Notes: generated by a model not told the origin, from the letters alone. 64,000 nt of DNA from Bimuria novae-zelandiae CBS 107.79 (GCA_010015655.1 ML976673.1:313938-377937), one strand, 5' to 3'. Shown: positions 12,776-26,618, counted from the stretch's first letter. Translations and numbers: made by a program.

Positions 12776-13994
12776 ATGGCGCTCGACACCTTCTATCACA
12801 ACAAGATCGAGTCGATGAAGCTGGAGATAATACAGGGCCAAGCAGTACTGCGTCGCCTCGAAGCCCAGCGGAATGACTACAACTCGCGGGTGCGGTTACT
12901 GCGAGAGGAGCTCGGCCTTCTGCAGCAGCCGGGCTCGTATGTTGGCGAGGTCGTGAAGGTCATGGGAACGAAGAAGGTTCTTGTCAAGGTGCATCCCGAG
13001 GGCAAATATGGTGAGTTCCGGCAACAACCGTTAACATTGTACCCCGCTAATACGCGCAGTCGTGGACATATCTGACAATGTGGACATTGCCAAACTCACC
13101 GTCGGAAAGCGCGTCACCCTATTGAGCGATTCGTACAAGCTGGAGAAGATGCTGCCCTCGTCAGTGGATCCGCTCGTCTCTTTGATGATGGTGGAGAAGG
13201 TCCCGGACAGCACGTACGACATGATCGGTGGGCTCGATCAGCAGATCAAGGAAATCAAGGAAGTCATCGAGCTTGGTCTACAGCATCCCGAACTCTTCGA
13301 GTCTCTCGGTATCGCACAACCGAAGGGCGTGCTGCTCTACGGTCCGCCCGGAACAGGGAAGACGCTCCTCGCTCGTGCCGTGGCGCACCACGCAGACTGC
13401 AAGTTCATTCGTGTCTCTGGTAGCGAGTTGGTGCAAAAATACATTGGTGAGGGCAGCAGAATGGTTCGCGAGTTGTTCGTCATGGCCCGCGAGCATGCTC
13501 CTAGCATCATCTTCATGGACGAAATCGACAGTATCGGCTCTAGCAGAGTGGAGGGTAGCTCAGGCGGTGATTCAGAAGTACAGCGGACCATGTTGGAGCT
13601 ACTCAACCAGTTGGACGGCTTCGAGCCTACGAAGAACATCAAGATCATCATGGCCACTAATCGTCTGGACATTCTTGACCCCGCTCTACTGCGGCCCGGA
13701 CGCATCGACCGAAAGATCGAATTCCCGCCGCCATCAGTCGAAGCTCGCGCAGATATTCTGCGGATTCACTCTCGAAGCATGAACCTGACGCGTGGAATCA
13801 ACCTGACCAAGATTGCGGAGAAGATGAACGGGTGCTCGGGGGCCGAGCTCAAGGGTGTCTGTACCGAGGCGGGCATGTACGCATTGAGGGAGCGGAGAGT
13901 GCACGTAACGCAAGAGGACTTCGACCTTGCAACTGCGAAGGTGCTGAACAAGCACGACGACAAGGCGACTAGTCTTAGCAAGCTTTGGAAGTAG
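12776..13994 (+). CDS. RPT6: 26S proteasome regulatory ATPase Rpt6 (regulatory subunit 8)
   Basis: Exons 12776-13010 and 13060-13994 (49-bp intron) give 389 residues, the usual Rpt6 length. An N-terminal coiled coil (about 10-50) and OB-type segment precede the AAA module: Walker A GPPGTGKT at 173-180, Walker B '[12 protein letters not shown]', and the second region of homology '[20 protein letters not shown]'. The protein ends in LWK rather than a HbYX tail, as expected for Rpt6. It is one of six ATPases in the base of the 19S particle, unfolding ubiquitinated substrates in cytosol and nucleus. The start has a good context (accatcATGGC) with no alternative in-frame ATG upstream. Confidence 0.97.
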
Positions 13995-14801
13995 GCTGGG
14001 TTATCGAGGAAGTCTGTTTTGCCCTATGCTTCATCCTTTACTGAAGCGTTGTCTGGCCATGTATCATCATGCATAACGCTCTAGGCATTCTAGAGAATCG
14101 AGCTTGCAACATCAATGAACTCTAATACGTGATGATGTATAATACAGCACCGAGGGCACCTGCACCTGAGCACGGAGTACATCACATGACGATGTGTCTA
14201 AAATAGCAGCGGCGGCGATCCCGCTCTCCGCTAATCTTCACCCCAGCCGTTCGATCCGCATTCGAATGGTCGCATGCTAATCAATCCTTACTCATCCCAT
14301 CGTCCATCCTGTCGCAATCACAAGCACCAAATTCGACACGACCCTAACCCCAAGTGGCACTGTTAATCCGCAAAAGAAAAAAAATGTTGAGCGGATTGCT
14401 GGGCGCTGTGTTCGGCGCGGTCCAAACAAAGCTGCAGCTGGCAACCGCACCGTTTCGTAACAGTAGGAAATGGATAGCGACACCTCAGCCTCCGATTACG
14501 ACATCGCGAATCCCCAACGCCAGGGTCCTGTGCACCGCGGAGTTTCCCCACACTAAGCTCAAGCAGGCAGCTCGAACGGACCTGTCGTGTTGATCTTCAC
14601 GCACGTCTTGCAGCAGAAGCGAATCCGTTCTCCAAAACTCCTATTAACCCTGCACTTGCGACGCGCTCTTATGTTTCGCTGCTGCGGCGCTGGATCTTCT
14701 CTCCTCAATTCTAGTCGAGGTTTGCGATTGCGCAGGTGAGGTGTAGAGTCTACAGTGTGGATCTCGATATCGAGCTGGAAGAAAGAGTCGGACTGCTTAG
14801 C
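13995..14801. other. Intergenic region between Rpt6 and MFS transporter
   Basis: About 0.8 kb holding the Rpt6 3' end and the transporter promoter. A GTG-started extension of the transporter frame begins at 14736, but the first ATG is at 14802. Nothing else supported. Confidence 0.55.
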
Positions 14802-16665
14802 ATGGGTACTGGACATGATGCGGAGGAAGAGGTGGTGGTGAATGCGCTGCAGGAGGCGCCTGATGCGGTGCTGGGGGAGGGCGCGGTGGATCCGGTGTAT
14901 GAGGCGAAGGCGAAGGTGTTGAATAAGGCGGTTCAGGATATTGGGATGGGGAGGTATCAGTGGCAGGTAATATATCTTCTTTTCGTCCCATACGTTGATG
15001 CTGGAGTAGCTTGGGAGTTGTGAGTCACATTCCTGACGGGGCTTTGTTGGATGTGCACACTGGGTTGGCAATGGCTACAATGTTGCTCAGGTGCACTGTG
15101 GCTTGAGTTCACACAGCATGATGCGTACAGACTCTGAAGATTTGAACGAAAACTCCCTCGGCTATTTCCTTTTCTCATACCGCCGACATATTTCTTCACG
15201 GAGCAAGTCTAACATATTTCAGCTCTTCATCGTCGTAGGCTTCGGCTGGGCTCAAGACAACCTTTGGCCCATCGCCACCTCTCTCATCCTTCCACCCATC
15301 CGTCTTGAATTCCATCCCGACCGTGCGCCTTACCTCACTCTGGCCCAGAACATCGGTCTCCTCGTCGGTGCCGTCTTCTGGGGCTTTGGCTGCGATATCT
15401 TCGGCCGCCGCTGGGCCTTCAACCTCACGATTGGCATCACAGCCATCTTCGGCCTCGTCGCTGCCGGCTCGCCGAATTTCGCTGCTATCGGTGTCTTTGC
15501 GTGCCTTTGGAGCATTGGCGTAGGCGGTAATTTACCCGTTGATTCCGCCATCTTTTTGGAGTTCTTACCCGGGAGCCACCAGTGGCTTCTGACAGTTCTC
15601 AGCATCGACTGGGCGCTCGCGCAAGTATTTGCTACACTTGTAGCCTGGCCGCTGTTGGGCGACCTGACATGTCAAGAGACGGACGAAGTCTGCACGAAGA
15701 GCATGAACATGGGATGGCGGTACTTCATGATCGTGCTCGGCGGTGTCGCAATGGCCATGTTCTTCATCCGCTTCGTCTTCTTCACAATCTACGAGTCGCC
15801 GAAATTCCTCATGGGCAAGGGTAACGACGCCGAAGCCGTCAAGGTAGTCCACGAGGTGGCGCGGCGCAACGGAAAAACCTCGACCCTGACCATCGAGGAG
15901 CTCCAAGCTTGTGAATTACTTGCGCCCGCGGGATCGACAGTGCAGCAGCAGTCCCACGCCGCGGCCGCCATCAAGAGAAATCTGGCCAAGATAGATTCCA
16001 GCCACGTGAAAGCGCTGTTCGCGAGCAAGAAGCTGGCATACAGCACGACGCTGATCACTCTGGTGTGGGCATTCATCGGCCTGGGTTTCCCGCTGTATAA
16101 TGCTTTCCTGCCGTTCATCCAGTCGACGCGAGGCGCAGACTTCGGCGACGGCTCCACGTACATCACCTACCGCAACAGTCTCATCATCGCCGTCCTCGGC
16201 ATCCCGGGATGCCTGCTCGGCGGCTACCTAGTCGAGCGCCCACGCATTGGACGCAAAGGCACACTCGCCGTCTCCACCGTGCTCACAGGCGTCTTCTTGT
16301 TCTGCTCAACCACAGCTCTAAATTCTGACTCTCTACTTGGATGGTAAGCATTTGCCAGTTTGGCTCATAATTACAACATTGGCTGACTCCGTCGCAGGAA
16401 CTGTGCCTACAATTTCATGTCCAACATCATGTACGCGGTGCTCTATTCGTACACGCCCGAGATCTTCCCAACCAAGGACCGCGGCACCGGCAACGCGATT
16501 ACCGCGTCCGCGAACCGCGTCTTCGGCATCATGGCGCCCATTGTAGCCATGTTTGCGAACCTGGAGACGAGTGCACCCGTCTATGTGAGCGGTGCGCTGT
16601 TTATTGCTTCCGGGCTGTTGGTGCTTATTCTGCCGTTTGAGAGTCGCGGGAAAGCTAGTTTGTAG
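14802..16665 (+). CDS. Major facilitator superfamily transporter, SV2/SVOP-like
   Basis: Exons 14802-14966, 15223-16343 and 16398-16665 give 517 residues. The first intron (256 bp, phase 0, preceded by a TCTAAC branch) is unusually long for this window; the second is 54 bp. The N-terminal 45 residues are hydrophilic. The transmembrane part opens with 'FGWAQDNLWPIATSLILPP' and contains the MFS loop 2-3 signature variant 'GCDIFGRRWAF' and 'GVGGNLPVDSAIFLEFLP', the latter typical of the SV2/SVOP branch. A loop of about 100 residues separates the two six-helix halves. The C-half has 'YTPEIFPTKDRGTGNAI'. Family members transport small organic anions or sugars at the plasma membrane; the substrate here is unknown. 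Confidence 0.9.
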
Positions 16666-17684
16666 ACGGAAAGTGGTGTGCCGTTTACTGGACATGTCAT
16701 TTGAGTTCCGTAGGCGAGCTGTTTTACTATGAGAGGATACTGATATAATACATACGCCGAGAGAAGACTCTGGCTTTTCATCTAACCATCCCTGGACGTG
16801 GCCACGTGGAGGCTGGCTTCAGATGGATGCATGTACACGTTTGGAATTTACATTGCCCTCATTGTTCGTTTCGCCCTTGCACACATATCGGCTACAAATC
16901 AGACTGCTTCCACACTTGAATGCCTACCCGTGGTGGGTCGAACAATCACGGCACACGGTATACGCGAGACACATGTCTCGGTCCCTGGCTCACGCGCGCG
17001 CACCACTCCGCATGCAGTATACATTTCCCGATGCTCCTCCCAGGCGCGTGATATCAACGTCAGACGCGCGATGTACTCATTGCTCTCGTGTCGTTCCGCG
17101 TAGACGTTCCGCGCGGATACGTGCTGCCGCGCTTGAGACGAACTGCCGGATCTGTATATCTGCGTCTATGTAGATGTCCGAGGACACTTAGCAATGTCAT
17201 AGCACAACCCCCTGACGTCGCCGTAGCCATTAAACACTCAACAAGCAGCAAGCCCTGAATGTACAATATGCCATTAACAAAAAAGGAGGTAGTATAGTAT
17301 AAACCAACGTACCAAAGCCACTACCTACCCCACCAGTCCCAAACTCCAGTTGAGTCAAGCCAAGCAGAAAAAAGCGTCCGTCCATTCAAGAAAAAAAAAA
17401 CCAGCACAGTGGTAAAACGGTAGTAGGTAGGGGTCTTGGTAAGGAAAAAAAGCTTTCGACGCCGAAGTTTCCAACATGCCATGCGACGCCCTTCGTGTCT
17501 GCAATCAGCTGAGACGCCCGTTGTGCCCTGAGACGGTGTGTGCTGCCAAGTTCGTGGTAATCCTCCTCTGCGGACGCTAACGCAGTGGCAAGTAGGAAAG
17601 AATTCCAGTCAATATTACGGTCATTGGCGCAGCGATGCCCATCGAATGCGGCCAAAACGTACTTTGTAGTTTGCCTTCCGTCTC
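16666..17684. other. Convergent intergenic region, no gene seen
   Basis: Between the transporter (+) and Sec4 (-) 3' ends. It contains short A-runs near 17389 and 17444 and the 3' UTR of Sec4. Frames at 16798-17173 lack any recognisable feature. Confidence 0.55.
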
Positions 17685-18524
<840 letters not shown>

Positions 18525-19071
18525 GGTGGTTGTGCGTCTGCTATGCCGCGCGCGCGTTATCTATAAAGTAGTTGCGGCGTTGCACCCGCGCTCGCTGGTT
18601 TCGGACTTGGGTCGGGCTGTGTCGTGTACGTATCTATGACCGAGGCGTGGTGCGGCAGTGAGATCGGGGGTGTGAGGAGCGGTCGATAAGCAGGCCTCGG
18701 CGCGCCGTCTTTGTGCAGGTGCGTCGCGAAGGTTCGGGGGCTGTTTGTTTGCGTTGTTGGCGGCGTGAAGCGTGGGCACTTTACTTACGTTGTGCACTTG
18801 TTGCTCCATCAAGTGCCAAGGCACACCCACACCTGCACAGCGCCTAGCGGACACGCGCCACACTGTCATCCCACGGCATCCCAGATGACTCTCAAACTTC
18901 ACACGGACAGTGCGGCTGTCAAGCTATGACAGCCGGGCTCAATACCGCAGTCCGCACGACCGGGTCTTACTGGAGGAATTGATGCTTATTTGAGATGTGT
19001 CTCGAGCCTCTATCCATGGTATATACACGCATAGTACAGCCGTTTCACCCTCGCCACTCTTCTGCGCCCAT
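18525..19071. other. Sec4 promoter and Nca2 3' region
   Basis: About 550 bp between the Sec4 start and the Nca2 stop, both genes on the minus strand. Small frames here overlap the Sec4 promoter and carry no features. Confidence 0.55.
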
Positions 19072-21224
19072 CTACAACGTAAACCACTTTGAGTATGCCC
19101 AACGTATCCGCTCCACCACCTTCTGCTGCCGCTCTAGACCAGACTGAATATTAACCAGCTCATCAATCTCCTGCAAGAAGTCGTGGAAGATGCGGCGCGG
19201 CAACACCCTGCTGGCTTCCTGCCTCAGCAGGTGCACCTCGCAGAGGAGCAGGCCATGGTCCTTGTAGTAGATCTCGCCAAACTCATTCGGCGTGGCCCCA
19301 ACGAGTATCCGGTCAATGTTCCTGAGTATGAGCATGAGCTGGCCTTGGCGCGCCCATTGCTTGACGCCCTTCCGCGCGCTGAATACACCACACAACCACC
19401 TGTACACACCAATCGTTACCAGTACGCCTGGCGTTAGACCAATGAACCTGTGTATCCTTAGTAGGTGCTTCTCAGAGAACCGTCTTGCGCGCATACCCGA
19501 AAAGCAGCTCCTGGCTCTTCAAAATCGAATCAATACCACTCATGGCCACCTCGACATCCACCTTCGTCTTTTGCACCTGGATTAGCAGAGCACTAGCCAA
19601 GTTGCCCATGATGGCCCCTTTCACAGGGCTCTGGATATCTTTCTCGTAAGCTCTCAGAACGGGCGTCAGATCCCCTTCGCGTACTTTGGCACGAATATCG
19701 GCAATCTGGGTGTCGTTCAAGGCGGGTCCCTCAGGGTTCTGCACAGCGAAATCCACAACCATGCGCTCCAGACTAGCTCTGTCGGATTCTAAACTCCGTT
19801 TGCTCATGATGGAGACTTCGCTGTCTTCGTCGTGACGAATGGTGCCAATGACTTTCTTACTCGGTTCGACGACCCAATTCGCCCAGAAGTCGATGACGGT
19901 CTGCCCGAACTCGCGTACCCATGTCAAGATCTCTTCCTTGCGGTTGACAGCGATGCGCAGGATGGTAGTAGACGAGACGAGAGCGATAGAGACTGGCAAC
20001 CAGTAGCGAATGAGACGAGACGGTCGACCATGTTCACGCACGGCAGCTTGGAAGTTGGTGGTGTATGCAGGTAGAGTGTGGGTGAGTATACTGTCTAATC
20101 TCGCGACCACATCAGAAGGCTTCAGTGTGGCAGCTGTGCGTTCGCCGGATGGTTCGTGAAGTTCGTAATAGTGATCATCTTGGGTAGTAGCCGCGACAGT
20201 GTCATCGAACTTATCGACCTGAAGCTCAGCATCGTTGACATTGTGTATGACGGCGTCCATGAGCGCAATGCTTTTTGTTACCATGCTCTTCCATCGATGG
20301 CGCTTTTCATAGGTCCCGTACTGCCTCGGCGACTGGGTGCCCTCGGCGTGCATGCTAGAGACACTTAATACCATAGCTCTGCACGTGGAGTGGGAACGCA
20401 CCTCTCGCTGCTCAGACCCTCGCCCAGCAGTAGGCCTAGCGCATTAGCATTGATCGTTCTCATTCGTCGTAATGCCACTCTCTTCCTACGTCCCTCGTTC
20501 CGCACTGCGCCTAGCGGGCCGACCACTCTCCGCTGTATCTCCTTGATATTCCTGTCCTTGATTGTGTCCGTCACGAGCGAGTAGAACTCTCTCCAGCCAT
20601 CCACTGCCAGCCGTCCACCACGGTCTTTTACATCGCGGTATACGTCTTTAGACCAGTTATACAGCCGGATCGGAGACGTCTGTATCGAATAGAGACCGGC
20701 GAAGCGATACGTAGAGACGACGTCGTCCCAGTACCATATTTCATCCTCGAGCGAGATGGTCTGTTCGAGGATGGTGGAGAGGAGGGAGCCGTACGCTTGC
20801 GTAGTGGCTTTGCTGAGGAGTAGCCATTCCAGCTCGTGTTCGTAGGAGGTCTCGTGGCCATAGACCGACTGCCTATGCCGACTGCCGGAGTCGTCCTGCT
20901 CGAACAGATGCGCGCACGAGGCACAGTTCGACGAGAGGTCTGCTTCGTGGAGTATCGACCGGATCCTGCTCGGCGGGGCAAGTGAATGCTTTGACGAATT
21001 GGTCGTCGACAGACTCTTGATTAGCCTCTGCAACTGTTCTATTCGCGCAACTCGCTGGGGGTCGTGAATGTCCTCGGCGGCTATTGCAAATGCGCCCTCG
21101 TCGTTGGCTGTCGAGAGCTGCAACCGGTCGAGCTGGCTGTCGATGCGCCGGATCTGACTGTACAATGTTAGTCGCGATGCGTTTGGGCGGCGTTACGCGT
21201 AACCTACTCGACCACGAGACCCAT
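19072..21224 (-). CDS. NCA2: Nuclear control of ATPase protein 2 (mitochondrial Nca2)
   Basis: Exons 21224-21208, 21157-20402, 20354-19497 and 19447-19072 give 668 residues with introns of 50, 47 and 49 bp. The first exon is only 17 nt (MGLVVD with the Asp split). It was found because the preceding frame otherwise lacks a sensible start; the joined N-terminus 'MGLVVDQIRRIDSQLDRLQ' fits the family. Membrane segments are at about 372-394 ('RYWLPVSIALVSSTTILRI') and 548-567 (after LTPG). The NCA2 domain fills the C-terminal half, with 'RQGQLMLILRNIDRIL' and 'EIYYKDHGLLLCEVHLL'. In yeast Nca2 works with Nca3 to control expression of mitochondrially encoded ATP synthase subunits 6 and 8. Localisation to the mitochondrial membrane is inferred from the family. 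Confidence 0.92.
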
Positions 21225-21813
21225 GGTTTGCTTGCCGCCGTGGTGCCGCTGCGAGGTTTGTGACTCTTGGAAAGGATCAACAGAAAGAGCCAGGGTACAA
21301 CATGTCGCGCGCGCCGTGACGTCGATCTGCCGCCGCGAAACTTGGCCAATCACATCACAGGACAGGCGACCTCTCTGGAGGACCTTCACGACTTTCACGA
21401 CTTCATTATTGCGCTTGTGGAAAGAAGGTTTTGTTGAGATTTGCGAGTATCGCGTGACCTGAAATGATTCTGCATGCATATCGGTGCAGCATGTTCAGCC
21501 TCACCTGCAATGTTGCGGTTTCTTGGGCGTCGCTTCCCATAACAATCACATTCTCTTAGTGTAGACATCACGGCAGTGGTAACTTTGAGTCCATGTCCAT
21601 AGTAGTACTGTACGATTTCTGTCTATGTAGGTAACAACAAGATATACGAAACTTCCGCATTACAGTTACAGCTCGGAAAGGTCAAACCCTCATCCGGCGT
21701 GCCAAAGTTTTTCCCAAATGTGCGCCTCGAACATGCGTCAAAGAGAGAGTAAGAAAAGTATGCACACCCATTACTAGCATTTGCACACATTACTGCTCAG
21801 TAGTGAGCTGTGT
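21225..21813. other. Nca2 promoter and CFEM-gene 3' region
   Basis: About 590 bp between two minus-strand genes. No ORF, RNA or repeat was recognised. Confidence 0.55.
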
Positions 21814-24052
21814 CTACAAGGCAAAGAAAGCGAGGATGGCACCAGCGACCATGCCGACGCCCTTGGACTTGACGTTCAGGGAAGAGGCCGCGCCCGTGAA
21901 CTGGCCAGGAGCCGATGGGACAGCACCAGTGCCAGTAGGGTAGGCGACCGACGTGAAGCCAGAGGCGCCAGAGGGGATCGGGTAGGGAGCGGTAGGGTTG
22001 GCCGGCGCCGGAGCGGGCGTAGGAGCGACAGGGTAGAGAGCAATGGGCTCGGTGGGGTTGGCACCCGGAGCGTCAGGAGCCTCGGTGGTGAAGCCAACCT
22101 GAGGAACCGTGTACGAGGAGCCGCCATAGGAGATGGTGGTGTAGGGAATGTTGGTGGGCAGTCCCGGAATGGGAGCGGGAGTGTAGCCGGGAGCCTCGGG
22201 AGCGGCAGAAGTCCCAGGAGCAGGGGAAGGGACGGGGTACCCGGCCGGAGCAGAGCTGATGGGGCCCTCGGGAGCCGGAGAGGAGGCGGGGTACCCGGCC
22301 GGAGCAGAGCTAGCGGGGACCTCAGGAGCAGCGGAAGAGGGAACCTCAGTAACAGCGGAAGAGACGGCGTACCCAGAGCTGACAGGAACCTCAGGAGCTG
22401 GGGAAGAGACAGAGGACTCGGGAGAAGCAGAGGTGGCAGGAGTCTCGGGCGTGTAGGTAGGCTTGGGCGGCGAGAGCTCGCTGGAGCACTTGTCGATGAT
22501 ACCCGGGTTCTCAGGGACGTGGGGAGCGCAGATACCGACAAAGAACGCCAGAGCCTGCTTGACTTCCTCCTCAGTACCGTAGGCCTTGACACAGTCGATG
22601 ACGTTGTCAGTAAGGTCAGGAACCTTGCAGTAGCACTCGGAGTCGGTGTTGTCCTTGCACTCAGACTTGAGCTTGAGCCAGGTGTTCAAGCACTTGGGCA
22701 GGCACTCGGGAGGAGTGTAGCCACCTGGAGGAGGAGTGACGGTCGGCGGGCTGGAAGAAGCAGGGGAGGAAGGAGAGACGCTGGACTCGGCGGGAACGGA
22801 AGAGGCCGGAGTCTCACAAGCGGGTTGGCCGTAACTACCGCACTCGCTGCTCGGGGTAGATGAAGGAGGAGAGACTTCGGTGCTCTCAGCCGGGGTAGAC
22901 TCAGCCGGGGTGCTCTCAACGGGGGTAGAGGTCTCGCAAGCGGGCTGTCCATAGCCACCGCACTCGCCGCTGGGCGTGGTCTCAGCTGGGGGAGGGGTCG
23001 TAGACTTTACGCTGGAAGATTCGGCAGGCGTCGAAGGAGCCGGGGTGGACTCAGCCGGGGTGGACTCAGCAGGGACAGAAGATTCGCAAGCAGGCTGTCC
23101 GTATCCACCACACTCACCGCTGGGAGTGGAGGAAGGAGGCGGCGGGACTTCGCTGGTGGACTCAGCCGGGGTACTGCTGGAGGGAACCTCAGAGGTGACC
23201 GGGGTCTTGGGGGGCGAAGGAGGGGCAGTCGAGTTAGAGTATCCAGTCGTACCGCACGATCCGTAGCCGCAGATGGGGGTCCTGATCGACTGGCTGGGGG
23301 GGCGGGGTAGGAGTCTCTGGGGGCGGGACAACCTCAGTGGAAGAGGAGGGAACCTCAGTGGAAGAAGAAGGAACCTCGGTGGAAGAAGAAGGAACCTCAG
23401 AAGAGGAAGAAGGAGGAGCCTCAGAGGTCGATGACGGAGGGGCGGGAGTGTAAGGAGGAGGGGGAGTGTAAGACTCGCCAGGGTTGCAGTCGAAGCCGAT
23501 CTCGTGGAAGCCAATCTCGCAGTCCTCACGGCCCTCGCTAGAGTTGCCAAGATAGACATCGACGGATTCAGCACCACCGCACTGGGTGTTCTGAACGGTA
23601 GTACCGTCCTTCTTGCAAGAGGCGCGATGCTTGCAGATGCTGCCGTCCTTCATCTTGTAGTGGAAGTCCAACTCGGCATCGTGATCAACCGACACATCAA
23701 TGTGAGTTACGGAGAAACCTTCAGACTTCTTGTTGCAGCTGAACGAGGCGGGCTTGTCCTTGCCGCACTTGCTCGTGATGGCCTTGGCTCCGAAGGTGCG
23801 CTTGGAGACGTGGTCACGCTTGCCGAACTTCTTCGTCGAGCAAGACCAATCACCGCCGAAGTCGAAGTCATCGTACTTGCCCGGCTTGTCACCGTCGTTC
23901 AGGTCAGACCAGTTGTAGCCACCCTTTTGCTTGTCGGTACATTCGTTGTTGTTGTATTGAGGAGTGTTGTAGTTAGAAGCTTGACGGTCCCAGTTAGCGG
24001 CAACTTGCTGGGCCGCAAAGCCAGAAATTAGGAGAGCAATAGAAGCCCTCAT
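21814..24052 (-). CDS. GPI-anchored CFEM-domain cell-wall protein, interrupted by a one-base frameshift
   Basis: The reading frame starts at ATG 24052; a TTG five codons upstream is not used. It has a signal peptide (MRASIALLISGFAAQQVAA). A Cys-containing N-terminal domain of about 185 residues is followed by a Pro/Ser/Thr-rich stalk. Near codon 250 the frame runs into a run of seven C on the coding strand (G7 at 23296-23302) and shifts; as written, the product would stop at 23234. One base fewer in the run restores a continuous frame of 745 codons to 21814. The downstream part carries three Cys-Gly-(Gly/Ser)-Tyr-Gly-Gln-Pro-Ala-Cys units, an eight-cysteine CFEM module (about 22480-22715, C-X3-C...C-X-C pattern) and a Pro/Ser/Ala-rich region. 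A hydrophobic C-terminus (GMVAGAILAFFAL) typical of a GPI anchor signal ends it. CFEM proteins act at the cell surface in adhesion, haem/iron uptake or host interaction. No intron with suitable phase explains the shift. Confidence 0.85.
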
Positions 24053-26618
24053 GGTGAATTGACGCAAAGTATGGTCGAGAAGTGAATGGCAACAGTAATA
24101 ATACTGTCAGGGAATAGTTTAGACCTGCTTAATAGAGGAGTAACGAAAGTGATGGTGATATTAAGCACACTGAAGCAACAAAGAAAAAGAATGACTTTGT
24201 CCCTCTCACCCTCGATGAAAAGTAAATGAGAAAGTGAATGCTGTAACGACCAGAAGAAAGCCGTCAAGAGCGGACAAAGAGAGCTAGATATAGCTGCCGA
24301 TTGTTCACTCCCCCAGGCACGGACTTGAAACGAAGGCTCGAAACGGAGTCAGAGGCCAAGTCGGTGATTGGGGAATCGAGAATAGTGCTCAGGTAGCTCA
24401 GCCACGGACAAGGAATGGATTTCCTTGTCGCGCGCTCCTGTACCCACAGGCGTCAGATGTGGGCCTCATAGCACGTCCGTCTCGGGTACCTGGCAGGCGT
24501 GGAGTGAGGTCGGGTTGTACAATACAAGCGGAGAAGCGCTTCTGAAACGCCTGGTGGAAATAGCGCCATTGAATATGCAGGTACGAGGCCAATGAGCAGA
24601 GAGTGCGGCCGATACGCCGGTCCGGATTCAGCACGACCACCTAAAAATGCTCCACGCGAGCTTTATTGTCGAGATCGTTTGGCTGCCGACCGTTCAATTA
24701 GTCGACTCCCTTGAGTCCTTTGTTCCGTCTCTTCCCATCATCTGTGCCTACCAGAGCACTACGCCCACACGACCGAGACTTGGGCTGGCCTCGTTGAAGG
24801 TGCGCCTTTTCGTTTCTGCGTGTAAGAAGTCGCCTCTTTCAACGAGCAGTGAGACGGCCCCTGCAGGCGAACTGTCCCAAAGTAGAACTCGTTTTCCCCA
24901 GGAGGAATATTTACCTTCTGTCTTCCCGCTGTACGCTAGCCCGATGGCCGCCGCTGGGGCGTCAGGTGGCGCTGAGTCGCCGGATGCTGCATGGTGCTGT
25001 TTCAGAGGCGACACCGGCTGCACGTGCGACGCGTCGCACGAATTCTCGCCCAGCAAGAAAATAGAAAACTTGAACGCTACCTGTCCCACCGTCTTCCGTT
25101 TACAGCCTGCGTTCTCATGCTACAGGTGGATATACCGAAGCTTTTCCGCCGAGGCTTGCTCCATGACACTGATGGGGCAGATACATGACTTGCGTCCGAT
25201 TGCATCCAGGCCGATTCCACGGCACGATGGCCGGGTGAGGTTACAACTGCGATGAAAACGAGTAGCAATCACCGTGGCACCCCAGCTGGGTAAGACACAA
25301 GACGTTGCGCAAGGCCGGCGGCGGAAACTACCACTCGCACAGGCGAGCGCCATCAACGGACATCTGGTTTTTGGGAACGCTACTAATCTGTTCTGCATGC
25401 GCTAGGGGTTGCACGTGTACCGCTCTTGCCTCGGACGAGACAGTGACAGGCTCCAAACAGGTGATTGGCACGGAGGTGGCGGTGTCGGACGCGCCGCTGG
25501 GGACACCGGTCATCGTGTTCATTGCACTTCTAAACCCGTGATGTCGCTCGCCGACGGAGCTTAGAAACTCCCCTCAAGCGACGGGCGTTGAGTAAGCGCG
25601 AGACATGCTTCTCGGGGTTGTAGGGCTGCATCGCATAACATAATACCGATGGCTCGCCCTTTCCTATGGGTGCTCTCACAACACGTTTCGGTCTTAGTAT
25701 ACACGTCTTCTTCTTCTCTAAGCATTTGAACGTCCACATTTACCCGTCTGCAAGATGTGTCTCGGTAGACCTGATTATTGCATGAAATTGATGAAATCTT
25801 CATCTACATTAAATAGCCTCATGGCCGCCAGAGACCACTGAGCAATCTTGCTCGTTGCTTTTGAATCGCCAACTGTTTCCGAGCTACACCACGACGGTGG
25901 GCATCGTTCATGCGTTCCCATGATGCGCTCCGGCTTTGGGACACCGGGTGACACGCTGACATGGGCTGTCAACGTCCTGCCCAACACACGTAGGAAGCCT
26001 ATTCTTATCGCGACGGAAAGGAAACTTCGAGGCAGCACTGTGATCTGCTCGCAGCAGTTCCCCTCGCCTACACGAATCAATACTTCTCAAACCGATTAGC
26101 GCAGGGACGGACTCGCTTGCCAATGTTCCAATAGTTCGCAGCCGCCGCGTCACCCTGTCGAATCTACCTTCCTCGTGCCTCTACCCCAGAATACAACCTC
26201 GGGAGTTGATGGTTACAAGCCGCACAGAACCACGCATCACCACGATCACAAAAGTCTCCCCGAACAAGGCCAACTATCGTTCTCGTCCCGGTCTAGGTCC
26301 TACGGCTTTTGTGATCGTGAAAGCCGTCCAACAATCTTACCCGTTCGTGCTCTCTAGCTAAATCTGGGTTCGGTTTCCGAAAAGGCCATCTTGAACCTGA
26401 ACTCGAAATTCGCCCGCACTAGTAGCAGCCAGTCTTTGAAGATCGTGCAGGTGTGTTAAAGATTAGCTAGAATATCTGCCCGACTGAGATCGTGATGTCC
26501 CGCTAAGAAAAATTTTCCCCCGCTCCCTTATTCCTCTCTACATTATATTATCTGCGGCTTTGCAGATCCACTTCTGCAGAAATAGCCCTCTTTTGATGTT
26601 TCTTTGTTTAGAGTGATA
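24053..26618. other. 2.6-kb region without a supported gene
   Basis: It holds the CFEM-gene promoter on the left and the PABA synthase promoter on the right. The longest frame (24647-25255, +, 202 codons) has no recognisable domain, no homopeptide pattern and a competing antisense frame. Base composition is ordinary, so this is not part of the RIP-mutated island. I see no tRNA, repeat or spliced gene in it. Confidence 0.5.

Noticed and set aside
23264..23342. An intron as explanation for the CFEM frame change
   Set aside because: The only GT...AG pair around the junction removes 39 nt, a multiple of three, so it does not change frame; the homopolymer indel is simpler.
24647..25255. 202-codon plus-strand frame in the 2.6-kb gap
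   Set aside because: No recognisable motif, competing antisense frame of 113 codons, and no consistent splice extension.
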